Shown: positions 1 through 5,518 of the stretch, one piece after another
Layout: the number at the start of each line of letters is the position of its first letter
Numbering within the stretch: position 1 is the stretch's first letter
Source: an uncultured Clostridium sp.
Lineage (GTDB): Bacteria > Bacillota_A > Clostridia > Lachnospirales > Lachnospiraceae
Direction of reading: 5' to 3'
NCBI GenBank assembly: GCA_900556965.1
Contig: USQV01000048.1
Location: 1-6,976 of the forward strand
Length of the DNA: 6,976 nt
Program-made: the position numbers and the translations under genes
The notes under the pieces: model-generated
Database searches by the model: none
The model's input: only the letters and a program-made list of their open reading frames with translations
What the model was told of the DNA's origin: nothing

Positions 1-9
1 ACAAAAACA

Positions 10-363
10 CTACCGCGCCGAGGCACATTCTTTTTTATACCAATAGTAACGCATCATATCTAAGAATTGTCGGTTTGTCGGCTTCTTTTTCAGGTGTCGG
101 CCTGCGATCCGATCTAAATATTCGTGATCGTCTATATTCCAGAGCTTATGGACAAAGGTTCTCAAATTCCGTTCGATGCAGGCCGGATTTGTGTCCATCC
201 GGGCAGAGATATCCGCGTACACCGCTTTGGAGACGCAGCATAGTAAGATCGGATCTTCTGCCAGCTTATCCATGGCGTGATACAAGATCTGTTCGCCCAG
301 CAGCGTGTGGGTAACGCCTATATTTATCATATCTTTGTGAAAATCTTCCTGTATAGTATTCAT
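10..363 (-). CDS. Stand-alone Spo0A C-terminal-domain DNA-binding protein
   Basis: The 117-residue product matches the DNA-binding effector domain of the sporulation regulator Spo0A along its whole length. The IGV near residue 15, the SKAVYADIS segment (45-53), the recognition-helix core ERNLR (64-68), the KLW that follows, and KPTNRQFLDMM near the C-terminus all have counterparts in Spo0A. Full Spo0A is about 260 residues with an N-terminal phospho-receiver. That receiver is absent here, so phosphorelay control of this protein is not expected. The start codon is preceded by GGAAAGGA at suitable spacing. The gene diverges from the homologous gene at 435 across a 71-bp gap. It is probably a transcriptional regulator; its targets are unknown. 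Local control of the adjacent glycan locus is inference from position. The family assignment is secure and the function is open. Confidence 0.85.
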   Translation of the reverse strand: MNTIQEDFHKDMINIGVTHTLLGEQILYHAMDKLAEDPILLCCVSKAVYADISARMDTNPACIERNLRTFVHKLWNIDDHEYLDRIAGRHLKKKPTNRQFLDMMRYYWYKKECASAR

Positions 364-405
364 ATTTTTTCCTTTCCGGCTATTTTCTGCCGTGGTAAAA
401 TCAGT

Positions 406-411
406 TATAAT
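406..411 (+). promoter_or_regulatory. Candidate -10 box for the gene at 435
   Basis: A perfect TATAAT lies 23 bp before the ATG at 435, which would give a very short leader. The matching -35 position (383-388, TTTTCT, 17-bp spacer) is a poor match to TTGACA, so the promoter may need an activator. I could not find a convincing promoter on the minus strand for the divergent gene in the same 71-bp gap. Confidence 0.45.
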
Positions 412-434
412 TGTTGATAAAGAGGAGGAGCTCT

Positions 435-797
435 ATGGAAAGAGTGACAGACAGGATCTATCATGATCTGAGGAAGCATGGCATAGAAACACCATGCTAT
501 GGGGAAAAATTCTTATGTGACGCCTTGGAAATAATGGAGGCGGATCCCGCCAGCTTAACTTTTATATCAAAGGGAATCTATCCGCCCATCGCAAAGCGGT
601 ATAATACCTCGATCTCAAGCGTAGAAAGAAATCTTAGATTTTTAATTGAGAAGCTATGGGAACGGGAGGCTGAGAACGGTTACTTTAAAATGATGACCGG
701 AAAGTCCCTTACGATACGTCCGCGAAACGGTGAATTTCTCTCGATCATGTATGCCTATTATGTTGGAAATATAATGGAAACAAAACAGAAGGAATAA
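435..797 (+). CDS. Stand-alone Spo0A C-terminal-domain DNA-binding protein (paralogue)
   Basis: This 120-residue protein is a clear homologue of the divergent gene at 10-363 and of the Spo0A effector domain. It shares the AxxxMEADP region (30-38), ISKGIYPPIAKRY (44-56), ERNLR (64-68, at the same residue numbers as in its neighbour), EKLW, and the terminal RPRNGEFLSIM. It also lacks a receiver domain. The frame is open upstream to a TTG at 411. I chose the ATG at 435 because an excellent AGAGGAGGAG ribosome binding site ends 4 bases before it, and because the Spo0A homology begins just after it. The two genes probably arose by duplication, but their sequences have diverged widely, so this is not recent. 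Which sites it binds is not visible here: I found no TGTCGAA-type 0A box in either neighbouring intergenic region. Confidence 0.85.
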   Translation: MERVTDRIYHDLRKHGIETPCYGEKFLCDALEIMEADPASLTFISKGIYPPIAKRYNTSISSVERNLRFLIEKLWEREAENGYFKMMTGKSLTIRPRNGEFLSIMYAYYVGNIMETKQKE

Positions 798-867
798 TAG
801 AACAAGTACAATATATAGAATATAGATGTCAGATGCGGCTATCATACCATATTGCAAAGGGAAAGAC

Positions 868-1037
868 AAGCCCAATAGCGGCAACGGTGAAGCAATGCTA
901 TGAGCCCAATAGCGGCAACGGTGAAGCAATGCTATGAGCCCAATAGCGGTAACGGTGAAGCAATGCTATGAGCCCAATAGCGGCAACGGTGAAGCAATGT
1001 TATGAGCTCAATAGCGGCAATGATGCGGCAATGTTGC
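868..1037. repeat. Tandem array of a 34-bp repeat, five units
   Basis: Units start at 868, 902, 936, 970 and 1004 and abut without spacers. The unit begins GAGCCCAATAGC and ends GAAGCAATGCTAT. Units 1, 3 and 4 each differ from unit 2 by a single base. Unit 5 (1004-1037) is decayed, with about 26 of 34 bases matching. Each unit carries inverted arms ATAGC (offset 8-12) and GCTAT (offset 30-34). Across each junction GCTAT, 7 bases and ATAGC can form a short hairpin. The period of 34 is not a multiple of three, and stop codons occur in the repeats, so the array is not coding. It ends about 20 bp before the -35 box of the operon promoter, a position typical of repeated regulator-binding sites. 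No protein partner is shown. Confidence 0.95.
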
Positions 1038-1055
1038 GGCAGCAGTATCGTCAAG

Positions 1056-1084
1056 TTGCTAAAAGTGGAGTTCAGTGATATACT
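1056..1084 (+). promoter_or_regulatory. Promoter of the glycan operon (extended -10)
   Basis: A TTGCTA -35 box (1056-1061) is followed by a 17-bp spacer and TATACT (1079-1084). A TGA directly before the -10 box supplies the extended TGn motif. Transcription would start near 1091, leaving a leader of about 30 nt. A 5-bp inverted pair, TCAGT (1072-1076) and ACTGA (1088-1092), flanks the -10 box; it is short enough to be chance. Confidence 0.7.
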
Positions 1085-1120
1085 AGGACTGACTTTACAG
1101 CTGAAAAGGAGATTTTTTGA

Positions 1121-2728
1121 GTGCGTATGGCGATGAAAGTAAATTATAAGACCGGTGCAGCCCGGATCATGATGGTATTCAATCTGGTGATTTTATGCGT
1201 TTTCCCGTTGGTATACCATGACTATTACTATGATATGCTGGAAACAAAATATCAGTTTTACAGCGGCGCAGCGATCGTTATGGCGGCAGCAATGCTTCTT
1301 TGGGGTGTGCTGTGCGGCAGGGTGTCGGCTTGTCTGAAGGGATTTAGTATCAAAGCCTTAATTGGAGGAATAAAAAAGCTGAGAGTTGTCGATTGGGCGA
1401 TGCTGGCATTTTGGGCCAGCAATCTGATCTCATGGTTCTTATGTGTAGATTGGCGCTGGGATGCCTTCTGGGGAACTCAGGGACGTTACAACGGTCTATT
1501 CCTGATGACTATATACATGATCGTTTACTTTTTTGTGACCAGATTCTCTGATCTGAAGAAATACTATCTGGATGCATTCCTGTTTGTCGGTGTTCTTGCC
1601 TGCCTGTTTGGGATCACAGACTATTTTAATATGGATATTCTTGGCTTTAAAGAGAACCTGTCATCAAGCCAGATTGCAATCTATAGTTCCACCTTTGGAA
1701 ATATCAACACCTATACGATCTATGTCGGGCTGGTTTTTGCCGTATCCATGATCCTTTTTGCATGTGAGACCGGATATATTCGGACATTCCTGTATTATGT
1801 GGTCATGCTTATTGCCGGTATTGCGATCATTACAGGCAACAGTGACAATGCCTACCTTTCTCTGGGAGCATTGTTTGGCCTCAGCCCGTTCTATCTGTTC
1901 CGGTCAAAACGCGGCTTTCGCCGGTATTGGATCTCTGTGGCTTCGTTTATCAGCGTGATCCGATTTGTCGGTTGGATCAATGTGCGGTATGCGGAGAAAG
2001 TATTAGGAACACGTAGTCTTTTTAATCTGGCCATAAAATATGAAGGCTTTTCTAAGATAATCGTTCTTTTCTGGGCACTTGCACTCTTTGCTGTTGTTCT
2101 TACGTATCTATATAAGGCGGAAAAGTTTCGCCTCGGTAGATGGCTTTCTGTTGCTTGGGGACTCCTGCTGGCAGCAATCGGGCTGACTGTATTGTATGTT
2201 TTATATGATGCGAATATTGCAGGAAATGTGGAAAAATATGCGGCAGTTAAAGGCTATGTGATCTTTGATGAACGCTGGGGATCAGGCCGAGGCTTTGCGT
2301 GGATCAACTGTATGGAAATGTTTAAAGAAATGTTCTCTTTGCGGGAAAAGATCTTCGGCTTCGGCCCGGATACGCTCCGGCTTTTAATGGAAAACTTTTA
2401 CATGGATAAGATCATTGAGATGGAACTGGTCTTTGATAATGCCCATAATGAATATTTACAGTATTTGATGACGATTGGGATCGTCGGATGTGTTTCCTAC
2501 ATTTCCTTTGTAATTTCGGCGATTGTAAGAATGGCCCGCTCGGTTAAAGGCAGACCGGAGGTTGCGGCATGTCTGTTTGCAGTGCTGGCGTATATCACGC
2601 AGGCAGTGGTAAATCTAAACCTTCCGATTGCAATGCCGTTTATGATTCAGCTACTTTCTCTGGGAGTATGCTGCAAAAACAGGGTCAGCAAAGGGAAAGA
2701 CGAGATATCCGGTGTCGAGGAAAAATAA
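1121..2728 (+). CDS. O-antigen ligase/polymerase-family membrane protein (Wzy_C type)
   Basis: This 535-residue integral membrane protein has about 12-14 hydrophobic helices, including ones near residues 15-32, 46-66, 89-108, 148-168, 197-240, 312-362, 445-471 and 480-518. Two family signatures are visible. The first is the VDWRWDAFWGTQGRYNGL stretch starting near residue 109, which resembles the W..FWG..xR..GL loop of bacterial O-antigen ligase-like proteins. The second is a long extracytoplasmic loop with R390, GFGPD (413-417) and AHNEYLQ (441-447), ending in a helix; this is the Wzy_C hallmark, and its His and Arg are likely catalytic. Such proteins transfer or polymerise undecaprenyl-linked glycans outside the membrane. 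The GTG start sits 9 bases after AAAAGGAG; an ATG at 1127 is a less well-placed alternative. The gene is first in the operon and overlaps the next by one base. Whether it is a polymerase, a ligase to another carrier, or a protein glycosyltransferase cannot be told from sequence. Confidence 0.85.
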   Translation: MRMAMKVNYKTGAARIMMVFNLVILCVFPLVYHDYYYDMLETKYQFYSGAAIVMAAAMLLWGVLCGRVSACLKGFSIKALIGGIKKLRVVDWAMLAFWASNLISWFLCVDWRWDAFWGTQGRYNGLFLMTIYMIVYFFVTRFSDLKKYYLDAFLFVGVLACLFGITDYFNMDILGFKENLSSSQIAIYSSTFGNINTYTIYVGLVFAVSMILFACETGYIRTFLYYVVMLIAGIAIITGNSDNAYLSLGALFGLSPFYLFRSKRGFRRYWISVASFISVIRFVGWINVRYAEKVLGTRSLFNLAIKYEGFSKIIVLFWALALFAVVLTYLYKAEKFRLGRWLSVAWGLLLAAIGLTVLYVLYDANIAGNVEKYAAVKGYVIFDERWGSGRGFAWINCMEMFKEMFSLREKIFGFGPDTLRLLMENFYMDKIIEMELVFDNAHNEYLQYLMTIGIVGCVSYISFVISAIVRMARSVKGRPEVAACLFAVLAYITQAVVNLNLPIAMPFMIQLLSLGVCCKNRVSKGKDEISGVEEK

Positions 2729-4131
2729 TGGAGAAAATAATGAGAGAAGAATTAACAAACGAATTAGCAAACGAAACAACCGGCAGGTCAGCAAATGAAC
2801 ACAGAATACAGGCAGTGATCATGGCGGGCGGTAAGGGAACACGCTTAGCCGCTCTTACCAAGGATGAAATACCGAAGCCGATGGTCATGGTGGCGGGGAA
2901 GCCGCTCCTTTTATGGCAGGTGGAGCGATTAAGGGAAAACGGATTTACCGATATTATTATGGTCATAGGACATCTGGGCGAAAAAATCCGGGAATATTTC
3001 GGGAACGGAGACCGATTCGGCGTGAATATCCGGTATTTTGTTGAAGATACTCCGCTGGGAACCGCAGGCTCCTTCTATTATCTGAAGGATATGCTGACCG
3101 AAGATACCTTTGTTATGATGTCGGGGGATCTGTTCTTTGATATCGACTTTTCCAGAATGCTCCGGTTCCATAAGAAGAAAGGATCGGCAGCAACGCTGTT
3201 TGTCCATCCCAACGGCCATCCCTTCGATTCGGATCTTCTGGCTATGGAGGAGGACGGCCGCATCCTGAAATTTGATTCCAAGCATAATAAGCGAGATTAT
3301 TGGTACGATAATTGTGTCAATGCGGGGATCTTTGTGTTTGATAAAAAAATATGTGACCTCGTTCCGGAGCCGGTAAAGAAAAATCTGGAGAATGATGTGC
3401 TCCGGGAGATGATCGAGGCGGGAGAACCTGTCTATGGATATCGCTCTCCGGAGTATGTTAAGGATGTAGGAACCGTAGACCGCATCAACCAGACGCTTTC
3501 GGATATCGAACGGGGCTTTATCTCTAAAAAATGTCTGAGGGAGAAGCAGAGCTGTATCTTTCTGGATCGCGACGGCACATTAAATAAGTATAAGGGTCTT
3601 ATATATAAGGAAGAAGATTTTGAGCTTGAGGACGATGCGGTCGAGGCCATCGGGAGGATCAACCGGTCAGGCCATCTGGGGATCGTTGTTACAAACCAGC
3701 CCGTAGTGGCAAGAGGACTCTGTTCGATCGAGGAGGTAGAGAACATCCACAGGAAAATGGCGACACTTCTCGGACAGAAGGGTGTATTTCTGGATGATGT
3801 ATTTTTCTGCCCTCATCATCCGGATAAAGGCTATCCGGAGGAAAATCCGGCCTATAAGATCCCGTGTGAGTGCAGAAAGCCGAAGATCGGAATGATCGAA
3901 AAGGCAGCACAAAAATACAATATCGATCTTTCGGCTTCATGGATGATCGGAGATACGACGATTGATATTCAGACAGGGCTCAATGCGGGAATGCACACGG
4001 CACTTGTTATGACAGGCGAGGCGGGAAAAGACAGAAAATATGATGTAAAGCCGGAGCTTGCCTGCGAAAGTCTTTCGGAGGCAGTCAATAAGATATTGAG
4101 TATGGACGAGAGGAGAACAGAAGAAAAATGA
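2728..4131 (+). CDS. Bifunctional sugar-1-phosphate nucleotidyltransferase (HddC-like) fused to GmhB-type heptose bisphosphate phosphatase
   Basis: This 467-residue cytoplasmic enzyme has two domains. Residues 27-262 are a nucleotidyltransferase with MAGGKGTRL (32-40), IPKPM (48-52), the metal-site-like SGD (132-134), the VNAGI segment (197-201) and KDVGT (245-249). Residues 275-467 are a HAD-IIIA phosphatase with DRDGT (280-284, nucleophile D280 and acid/base D282), TNQ (322-324), the GmhB zinc-loop ligands C361, H363, C380 and C382, and GDTTID (408-413). Next to hddA, the likely jobs are GmhB (7-phosphate removal from heptose 1,7-bisphosphate) and HddC (transfer of GMP to heptose 1-phosphate). 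The nucleotide is not provable from sequence. The ATG at 2728 overlaps the preceding TAA and follows CGAGGA; the ATG at 2740 is also possible. The frame is open upstream, but that part lies inside the previous gene. A polar 26-residue N-terminal extension precedes the first strand. Such fusions are known in bacteria. Confidence 0.88.
   Translation: MEKIMREELTNELANETTGRSANEHRIQAVIMAGGKGTRLAALTKDEIPKPMVMVAGKPLLLWQVERLRENGFTDIIMVIGHLGEKIREYFGNGDRFGVNIRYFVEDTPLGTAGSFYYLKDMLTEDTFVMMSGDLFFDIDFSRMLRFHKKKGSAATLFVHPNGHPFDSDLLAMEEDGRILKFDSKHNKRDYWYDNCVNAGIFVFDKKICDLVPEPVKKNLENDVLREMIEAGEPVYGYRSPEYVKDVGTVDRINQTLSDIERGFISKKCLREKQSCIFLDRDGTLNKYKGLIYKEEDFELEDDAVEAIGRINRSGHLGIVVTNQPVVARGLCSIEEVENIHRKMATLLGQKGVFLDDVFFCPHHPDKGYPEENPAYKIPCECRKPKIGMIEKAAQKYNIDLSASWMIGDTTIDIQTGLNAGMHTALVMTGEAGKDRKYDVKPELACESLSEAVNKILSMDERRTEEK
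2749..2772 (+). repeat. 12-bp tandem duplication in the N-terminal extension
   Basis: GAATTAACAAAC is followed directly by GAATTAGCAAAC (11 of 12 bases identical), encoding ELTN then ELAN. It lies in the polar extension before the nucleotidyltransferase fold and keeps the frame. Its likely origin is replication slippage in a region under weak constraint. Confidence 0.75.
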
Positions 4132-5123
4132 TTATAACACAGACCCCATTTCGGATGTCTTTTTTTGGAGGCGGCACCGATTTCCCGGATTTCTATAAGG
4201 AACACGGCGGAGCAGTTATATCTACGACCTTTGATAAATATTGTTATGTTAATGTAAGGCATCTTCCCCGCTTTTTTGATTATTCGACGGAGCTTTCCTA
4301 TGCGAAGATCGAGAGAGTGACAGAAATAGACCGGATCGAACATCCGGCGATCCGCGAGGCCATGAAGTATTTGGATATGCATGAGCTGCGCCTTACCTAT
4401 GAGGCAGATCTTCCGGCCCGTTCCGGTCTCGGAACCAGCAGCTCCTTTGCAGTGGGCATGCTGAATGCTTTTTATGCGTTAAAGGGAAAATACGCAGATA
4501 AAAAGAAGCTGGCGGACGATGCAATCTATCTGGAGCGTGTTCTCTGCGGGGAGAGCGGCGGCGTTCAGGATCAGATTGCGGCCTCATACGGAGGACTGAA
4601 CCGGATCAACTTTAATGCGGATGGATATGAGGTAAATCCTGTTATTATCTCTCCGGAACGGAAAACCCAGCTGAATCGAAATCTGATGCTTTATTTTACC
4701 GGCTTTTCCAGATTTTCTTCAGATATCCAGAAAACAACGCAGAAGGCGCTGGTGGATAAAGAGAAGCAGCTTTTGGAGATGCTGGAACTCGTGGATGAGG
4801 CGGAAAAGATCCTGACCTCAAAGACGGAGCTGGCAGAATTCGGCAGACTGCTGGATTATACATGGAAGCTAAAACGCGGGATCTCAACCGGGATCTCAAC
4901 CGATTCCATCGACCGGCTCTATGAAAAAGGAATAGAGGCCGGAGCCCTTGGCGGCAAGCTTTTGGGGGCAGGAGGCGGTGGATTCCTCTTATTCTATGTG
5001 GAAGAAGACAAGCAGGAGGCTGTTCATAGGGCAATGGAGGAGCTCTTATATGTTCCCTTTGAATTTGAAAACAGCGGAACACGCGTGATCCACTATACTC
5101 CGGAGTTGTATGAGAAACGATAA
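4128..5123 (+). CDS. hddA: D-glycero-alpha-D-manno-heptose 7-phosphate kinase (GHMP family)
   Basis: This 331-residue GHMP-superfamily sugar kinase has the usual HddA length. It opens with TPFRMSFFGGGTDFPDFY (6-23), the sugar-binding N-terminal motif of HddA/Fkp-like kinases. The phosphate-binding loop PARSGLGTSSS is at 96-106, GGVQDQ is at 144-149 with candidate catalytic D148, and GGKLLGAGGGGFLLF begins at 275, the third GHMP motif. The enzyme phosphorylates heptose 7-phosphate at C1 to the alpha 1,7-bisphosphate, which is the substrate for the GmhB domain encoded just upstream. ATGA overlap (4128-4131) with the fusion gene indicates translational coupling; AGGAG at 4111-4115 is somewhat distant. 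Related kinases act on other sugars (for example fucose), so the substrate rests on the neighbouring GmhB domain as well as on the motifs. No terminator follows. Confidence 0.88.
   Translation: MIITQTPFRMSFFGGGTDFPDFYKEHGGAVISTTFDKYCYVNVRHLPRFFDYSTELSYAKIERVTEIDRIEHPAIREAMKYLDMHELRLTYEADLPARSGLGTSSSFAVGMLNAFYALKGKYADKKKLADDAIYLERVLCGESGGVQDQIAASYGGLNRINFNADGYEVNPVIISPERKTQLNRNLMLYFTGFSRFSSDIQKTTQKALVDKEKQLLEMLELVDEAEKILTSKTELAEFGRLLDYTWKLKRGISTGISTDSIDRLYEKGIEAGALGGKLLGAGGGGFLLFYVEEDKQEAVHRAMEELLYVPFEFENSGTRVIHYTPELYEKR
4878..4901 (+). repeat. Perfect 12-bp tandem repeat inside hddA
   Basis: GGGATCTCAACC occurs twice back to back and encodes GIST-GIST. From memory of the family, the LKR...IS...ID spacing in this region looks normal, so the repeat need not be an insertion. 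It may reflect similar codons or a tolerated slippage event. Confidence 0.7.
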
Positions 5124-5164
5124 TAAAAATACCAGAAAAACGAATGAAAAAGGAGATATCAACT

Positions 5165-5440
5165 ATGGCAATTTCGTATGGACCGCTGTGGAAAACGATG
5201 AAGGAAAAACAGATCAGCCAGTATAAGCTTATTAATCATTATGGGATCAGCTCCAGTCAGATGCACCGGCTGCACAAGGACAGCTACGTTTCTACCCACA
5301 CGATCGATCTGCTGTGTGAGATCCTTAACTGCCGTGTTGAGGATGTGATGGAGAGAGTTGAGAAGGCAGATGATGGAGTGGCACGAGAGATAAGAGAGCT
5401 CCTTGACAAAAATGGAAAAAGAATCATGTATAGTAAGTAG
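5165..5440 (+). CDS. Small XRE/Cro-CI-type helix-turn-helix regulator
   Basis: The 91-residue product is a single XRE-type DNA-binding domain. MAISYGPLWKTMKEKQIS forms the first helix, QYKLINHYG (19-27) the second, and ISSSQMHRLHKDSYVS (28-43) the recognition region, followed by TIDLLCEILNCRVEDVME (46-63), the usual C-terminal helices. A charged tail (64-91) has no recognisable ligand or protease domain. I chose the ATG at 5165 because AGGAG (5151-5155) sits 9 bases upstream and MAISY is the normal start of this family; the in-frame ATG at 5144 lacks a site. The gene lies 41 bp after hddA with no terminator between, so it is probably cotranscribed with the operon. The next promoter and its palindrome lie just past its stop codon, so local repression is a reasonable but untested guess. 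Confidence 0.85.
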   Translation: MAISYGPLWKTMKEKQISQYKLINHYGISSSQMHRLHKDSYVSTHTIDLLCEILNCRVEDVMERVEKADDGVAREIRELLDKNGKRIMYSK

Positions 5441-5442
5441 GC

Positions 5443-5471
5443 TTGAAAAAGGTATATGGCAATGCTATAAT
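5443..5471 (+). promoter_or_regulatory. Internal promoter for the capD-like gene (near consensus)
   Basis: TTGAAA (5443-5448), a 17-bp spacer and a perfect TATAAT (5466-5471) are seen, with TGC directly before the -10 box giving an extended -10. The expected start is near 5478, and the leader is about 40 nt. It lies entirely between the XRE gene and the capD-like gene, so the latter can be expressed separately from the upstream heptose genes. Confidence 0.8.
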
Positions 5472-5483
5472 TAATCAGATTAA
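5471..5483. promoter_or_regulatory. Palindrome at the expected transcription start: candidate operator
   Basis: TTAATC-A-GATTAA is a perfect 6-bp inverted repeat around one base. It begins at the last base of the -10 box and spans the predicted +1. A further GATTAA follows at 5484-5489. This placement is classic for a repressor site, and the XRE gene directly upstream is the obvious candidate binder. AT-rich palindromes this short can occur by chance. Confidence 0.45.
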
Positions 5484-5518
5484 GATTAAATGAATAGAAA
5501 GAACTGAAGGAAAAGATT

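Larger units (their letters stand above)
798..1120. other. Gene-free regulatory region between the regulator pair and the glycan operon
   Basis: No credible gene lies in these 323 bp. The first 70 bp (798-867) are AT-rich, and I see neither a clear terminator hairpin nor a promoter in them. Positions 868-1037 are the tandem 34-bp repeats. Positions 1038-1055 are a short GC-mixed stretch with leftover repeat fragments (GCGGCA words). Positions 1056-1084 hold the promoter and 1107-1111 the ribosome binding site of the operon. A minus-strand reading frame through 654-929 exists only because the repeats happen to lack stops in that frame. Confidence 0.8.

Noticed and set aside
60..100. Clustered TGTCGG words resembling Spo0A 0A boxes
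   Set aside because: They lie inside the 3' coding end of the first regulator, are explained by its conserved KPTNR-type codons, and mismatch TGTCGAA.
654..929. Minus-strand open frame through the end of the second regulator and into the repeats
   Set aside because: It overlaps a well-supported gene, has no family resemblance, and is open partly because the 34-bp repeat lacks stops in that frame.
936..969. ops/JUMPStart-like GGCGGTAG element in the repeats
   Set aside because: Only unit 3 has GCGGTAA; the others have GCGGCAA. The array also lies upstream of the identified promoter, so it would not be in the leader RNA of that transcript.
868..1037. Possible CRISPR array
   Set aside because: The repeats abut directly with no unique spacers, and no cas genes are present.
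2711..2720. TGTCGAG, one mismatch from a 0A box
   Set aside because: It is a single short match inside the ligase-like coding sequence, away from any promoter.
2569..2727. Extended N-terminus of the fusion enzyme inside the previous gene
   Set aside because: This would overlap 160 bp of the ligase-like gene, and its translation shows no family similarity. The ATG at 2728 has a ribosome binding site and coupled spacing.
4696..5082. Minus-strand open frames opposite hddA and opposite the fusion gene
   Set aside because: They are shadow frames of strongly supported plus-strand enzymes with conserved motifs, and their translations show no recognisable domain.
5403..5434. TTGACA followed by TATAGT as a second promoter inside the 3' end of the XRE gene
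   Set aside because: The spacer is 20 bp, longer than usual, and the much better promoter at 5443-5471 lies just downstream. It is possible but not supportable.
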